Source: Betaproteobacteria bacterium RIFCSPLOWO2_02_FULL_63_19 (lineage in GTDB: Bacteria > Pseudomonadota > Gammaproteobacteria > Burkholderiales > SG8-39). From it: DNA of 46,067 nt. A program made the translations under genes and the position numbers. Positions 44,720 through 46,067 of the stretch are shown here, piece after piece. The notes below the pieces were generated by a model. That model was not told the origin of the DNA. It saw only the letters and a list, made by a program, of their open reading frames with translations, and did not search any database. Position 1 is the stretch's first letter; each line of letters opens with the position of its first letter. The stretch is taken from contig MEQX01000101.1 of assembly GCA_001770415.1 (NCBI GenBank), positions 1 to 46,067 of the forward strand, read 5' to 3'.

Positions 44720-45481
44720 ATGACGCAACAACGTCCGGCGGCACTGATCACCGGGGCGGCAACCGGAATCGGCAGAAGCGTGACACTGGCGCTTGCGCGG
44801 GCCGGTTACGACGTCGCCATCAACTACAGCCAGAGCGAAGCGGCGGCGAAGGAAACCGCCAAGCAAGCCGAAGCGGCAGGGGCGGCGACGTTGTTGCATC
44901 GCTGCGACGTGAGTGATGAGGCGAAAGTGAACGCGATGCTCGCCGCGGTAAAGGAGAAATTCGGCAGGCTCGACGTACTGATCAACAATGCGGGCACGAC
45001 CACCGGCATGAAGCACAAGGATATAGACAGCATCAGCGCCGGTGAATGGGACCGCGTATTCGCAGTCAACGTCAAGAGCGTATTTCTGGTGACACGGGCA
45101 GCGGCGCCCCTGCTGCGCGAATCAAAGGGTTGCATCGTCAATACGGCAAGCATAGTTGGCCTGCGACCGGGACCGCAGCCGCTGCCTTACTCGGCTAGCA
45201 AGGCGGCAGTAGTGAATCTCACCAAAACGCTCGCCTACAACCTCGGCCCTGCGGTCCGCGTCAATGCGGTGGCACCGGGCTGGATGGAAGGCGACTGGAT
45301 GCAGCGTATGCTCGGTGACAAGTACCGGGAACTCATGGACCGGCGCGCGAAAATGACGCCGTTGAAGCGGTGCGTGAGGGCTGATGACGTTGCGGAAACG
45401 ATGATGACCCTCATCCAGTCGAACCGCTTCGTCACCGGTGAAGTGATCGTCATCGACGGCGGATTCACGAGTTCAACTTGA
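44720..45481 (+). CDS. short-chain dehydrogenase/reductase (SDR)
   Basis: 253 aa from ATG at 44720 (GGGGA 4 bases upstream; earlier in-frame starts run into the operator region). Classical SDR: TGAATGIGRS cofactor motif, NNAG, Ser in NTASIVGLRPG, catalytic YSASK, and VAPGWMEGDW. NVKSVFLVTRAAAPLL and the C-terminal RFVTGEVIVIDGGF resemble FabG/3-oxoacyl reductases. Likely oxidises or reduces a hydroxyl/ketone in the cluster's pathway. Confidence 0.9.
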   Translation: MTQQRPAALITGAATGIGRSVTLALARAGYDVAINYSQSEAAAKETAKQAEAAGAATLLHRCDVSDEAKVNAMLAAVKEKFGRLDVLINNAGTTTGMKHKDIDSISAGEWDRVFAVNVKSVFLVTRAAAPLLRESKGCIVNTASIVGLRPGPQPLPYSASKAAVVNLTKTLAYNLGPAVRVNAVAPGWMEGDWMQRMLGDKYRELMDRRAKMTPLKRCVRADDVAETMMTLIQSNRFVTGEVIVIDGGFTSST

Positions 45482-45524
45482 GATCCTGCGGGGGCCGTTG
45501 GCAGCTCCAGGCCGCGGCGCACAA

Positions 45525-46067
45525 TTGAATTCGTTTCTGGTGTCGACCGGCGTCGTCGCGCTCGCGGAAGTCGGCGATAAGACGCAATTGCTGGCGTTGT
45601 TGCTTGCGGCGACTTTCCGGCGCCCGCTGCCGATTATTGCAGGCATTCTGGTCGCGACGCTTGCCAACCACGCGATCGCTGGAGCGGCGGGCAGATGGCT
45701 TACGCATTTGATCGGTCCCGAGACCCTGCGATGGATACTCGGCTTGTCGTTCATCGCCATGGCCGTCTGGTCCCTGATTCCCGACAAGCTTGAGCAGGAC
45801 GCGCCGCGCCCGCGGCGCTTCGGCGTGTTCGGTACCACGCTGGTTGCGTTTTTCCTGGTGGAAATGGGCGACAAGACCCAGATTGCGACCGTGGCGCTCG
45901 CGGCACGCTATGACGCGCTGATGGGCGTGGTGCTGGGCACGACCATGGGGATGATGATCGCCAACGTGCCGGCGGTGATGCTCGGAAACTTCAGCGCCGA
46001 GAAGCTGCCGGTTCGCGCGATTCACATCGCCGCAGCCATGCTGTTTGCGCTGCTGGGGGTTGCCGTA
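45525..46067 (+). CDS. GDT1/TMEM165 (UPF0016) family cation exporter, 3'-truncated by the window edge
   Basis: 181 codons visible, open to the window end. Two copies of the family motif E-x-G-D-(K)-T-Q: ALAEVGDKTQLLAL (about residues 14-27) and FLVEMGDKTQIATVAL in the second half, within an internal duplication of three TM helices each. Bacterial members (MneA type) export Mn2+; eukaryotic ones move Ca2+/Mn2+. The start is probably TTG at 45525; another in-frame TTG is at 45498. It lies 43 bases after the SDR stop, perhaps in the same transcript. Confidence 0.85.
   Translation, partial: MNSFLVSTGVVALAEVGDKTQLLALLLAATFRRPLPIIAGILVATLANHAIAGAAGRWLTHLIGPETLRWILGLSFIAMAVWSLIPDKLEQDAPRPRRFGVFGTTLVAFFLVEMGDKTQIATVALAARYDALMGVVLGTTMGMMIANVPAVMLGNFSAEKLPVRAIHIAAAMLFALLGVAV

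Overview
The window is GC-rich chromosomal DNA, most likely from a betaproteobacterium. The evidence is the rpsU - yqeY - dnaG - rpoD macromolecular-synthesis block with a long Lys/Ala-rich RpoD N-terminus, the folB / plsY / tsaD neighbourhood, and the overall protein flavour. No phage, insertion sequence or CRISPR array was seen. Everything here comes from reading the sequence; no database search was run.

Layout. 1-2224: the end of a xanthine-oxidase-family two-subunit dehydrogenase (2Fe-2S subunit tail plus molybdopterin subunit). 2241-10377: a hybrid sensor kinase, a cystathionine beta-lyase-type PLP enzyme, a dihydrodipicolinate-synthase-family aldolase, a nicotinate-phosphoribosyltransferase-like protein, a small lipoprotein and a GntR/UTRA regulator. 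10613-20584: housekeeping genes (chalcone-isomerase-fold protein, ogt, xerD, folB, plsY, tsaD, rpsU, yqeY, dnaG, rpoD and a CAT-anticodon tRNA that looks like lysidine-type tRNA-Ile2). 20585-23317: small envelope/stress genes (RcnB/CigR-like, entericidin-like), an HD-domain protein, and an 866-bp gap holding a candidate small RNA whose hairpin exposes a CCT-repeat loop. 23318-24598: a nucleotide-sugar dehydrogenase.

24599-30180 is a respiratory module. A complete frdABCD quinol:fumarate reductase operon lies behind a near-consensus FNR box and is followed, convergently, by an RquA-type rhodoquinone-biosynthesis protein and a second, membrane-anchored RquA-like paralogue. Together they suggest rhodoquinol-dependent fumarate respiration under oxygen control.

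30947-45481 is a catabolic-looking cluster whose substrate I cannot name. It contains an AMP-forming acyl/aryl ligase, an amidohydrolase-2 protein, a D-2-hydroxyacid dehydrogenase, an M24-fold protein with altered metal ligands, a Mo/W-bis-MGD enzyme, two MetE-like methyltransferase paralogues, a NitT/TauT-type ABC importer, a TetR regulator and an SDR. The promoters at its two ends are near copies of one another and carry the same tandem 12-bp palindromic operator (TGAACATGTTCA-like), so the cluster is probably one regulon of the local TetR protein. The window ends inside a GDT1/TMEM165-type cation exporter gene.
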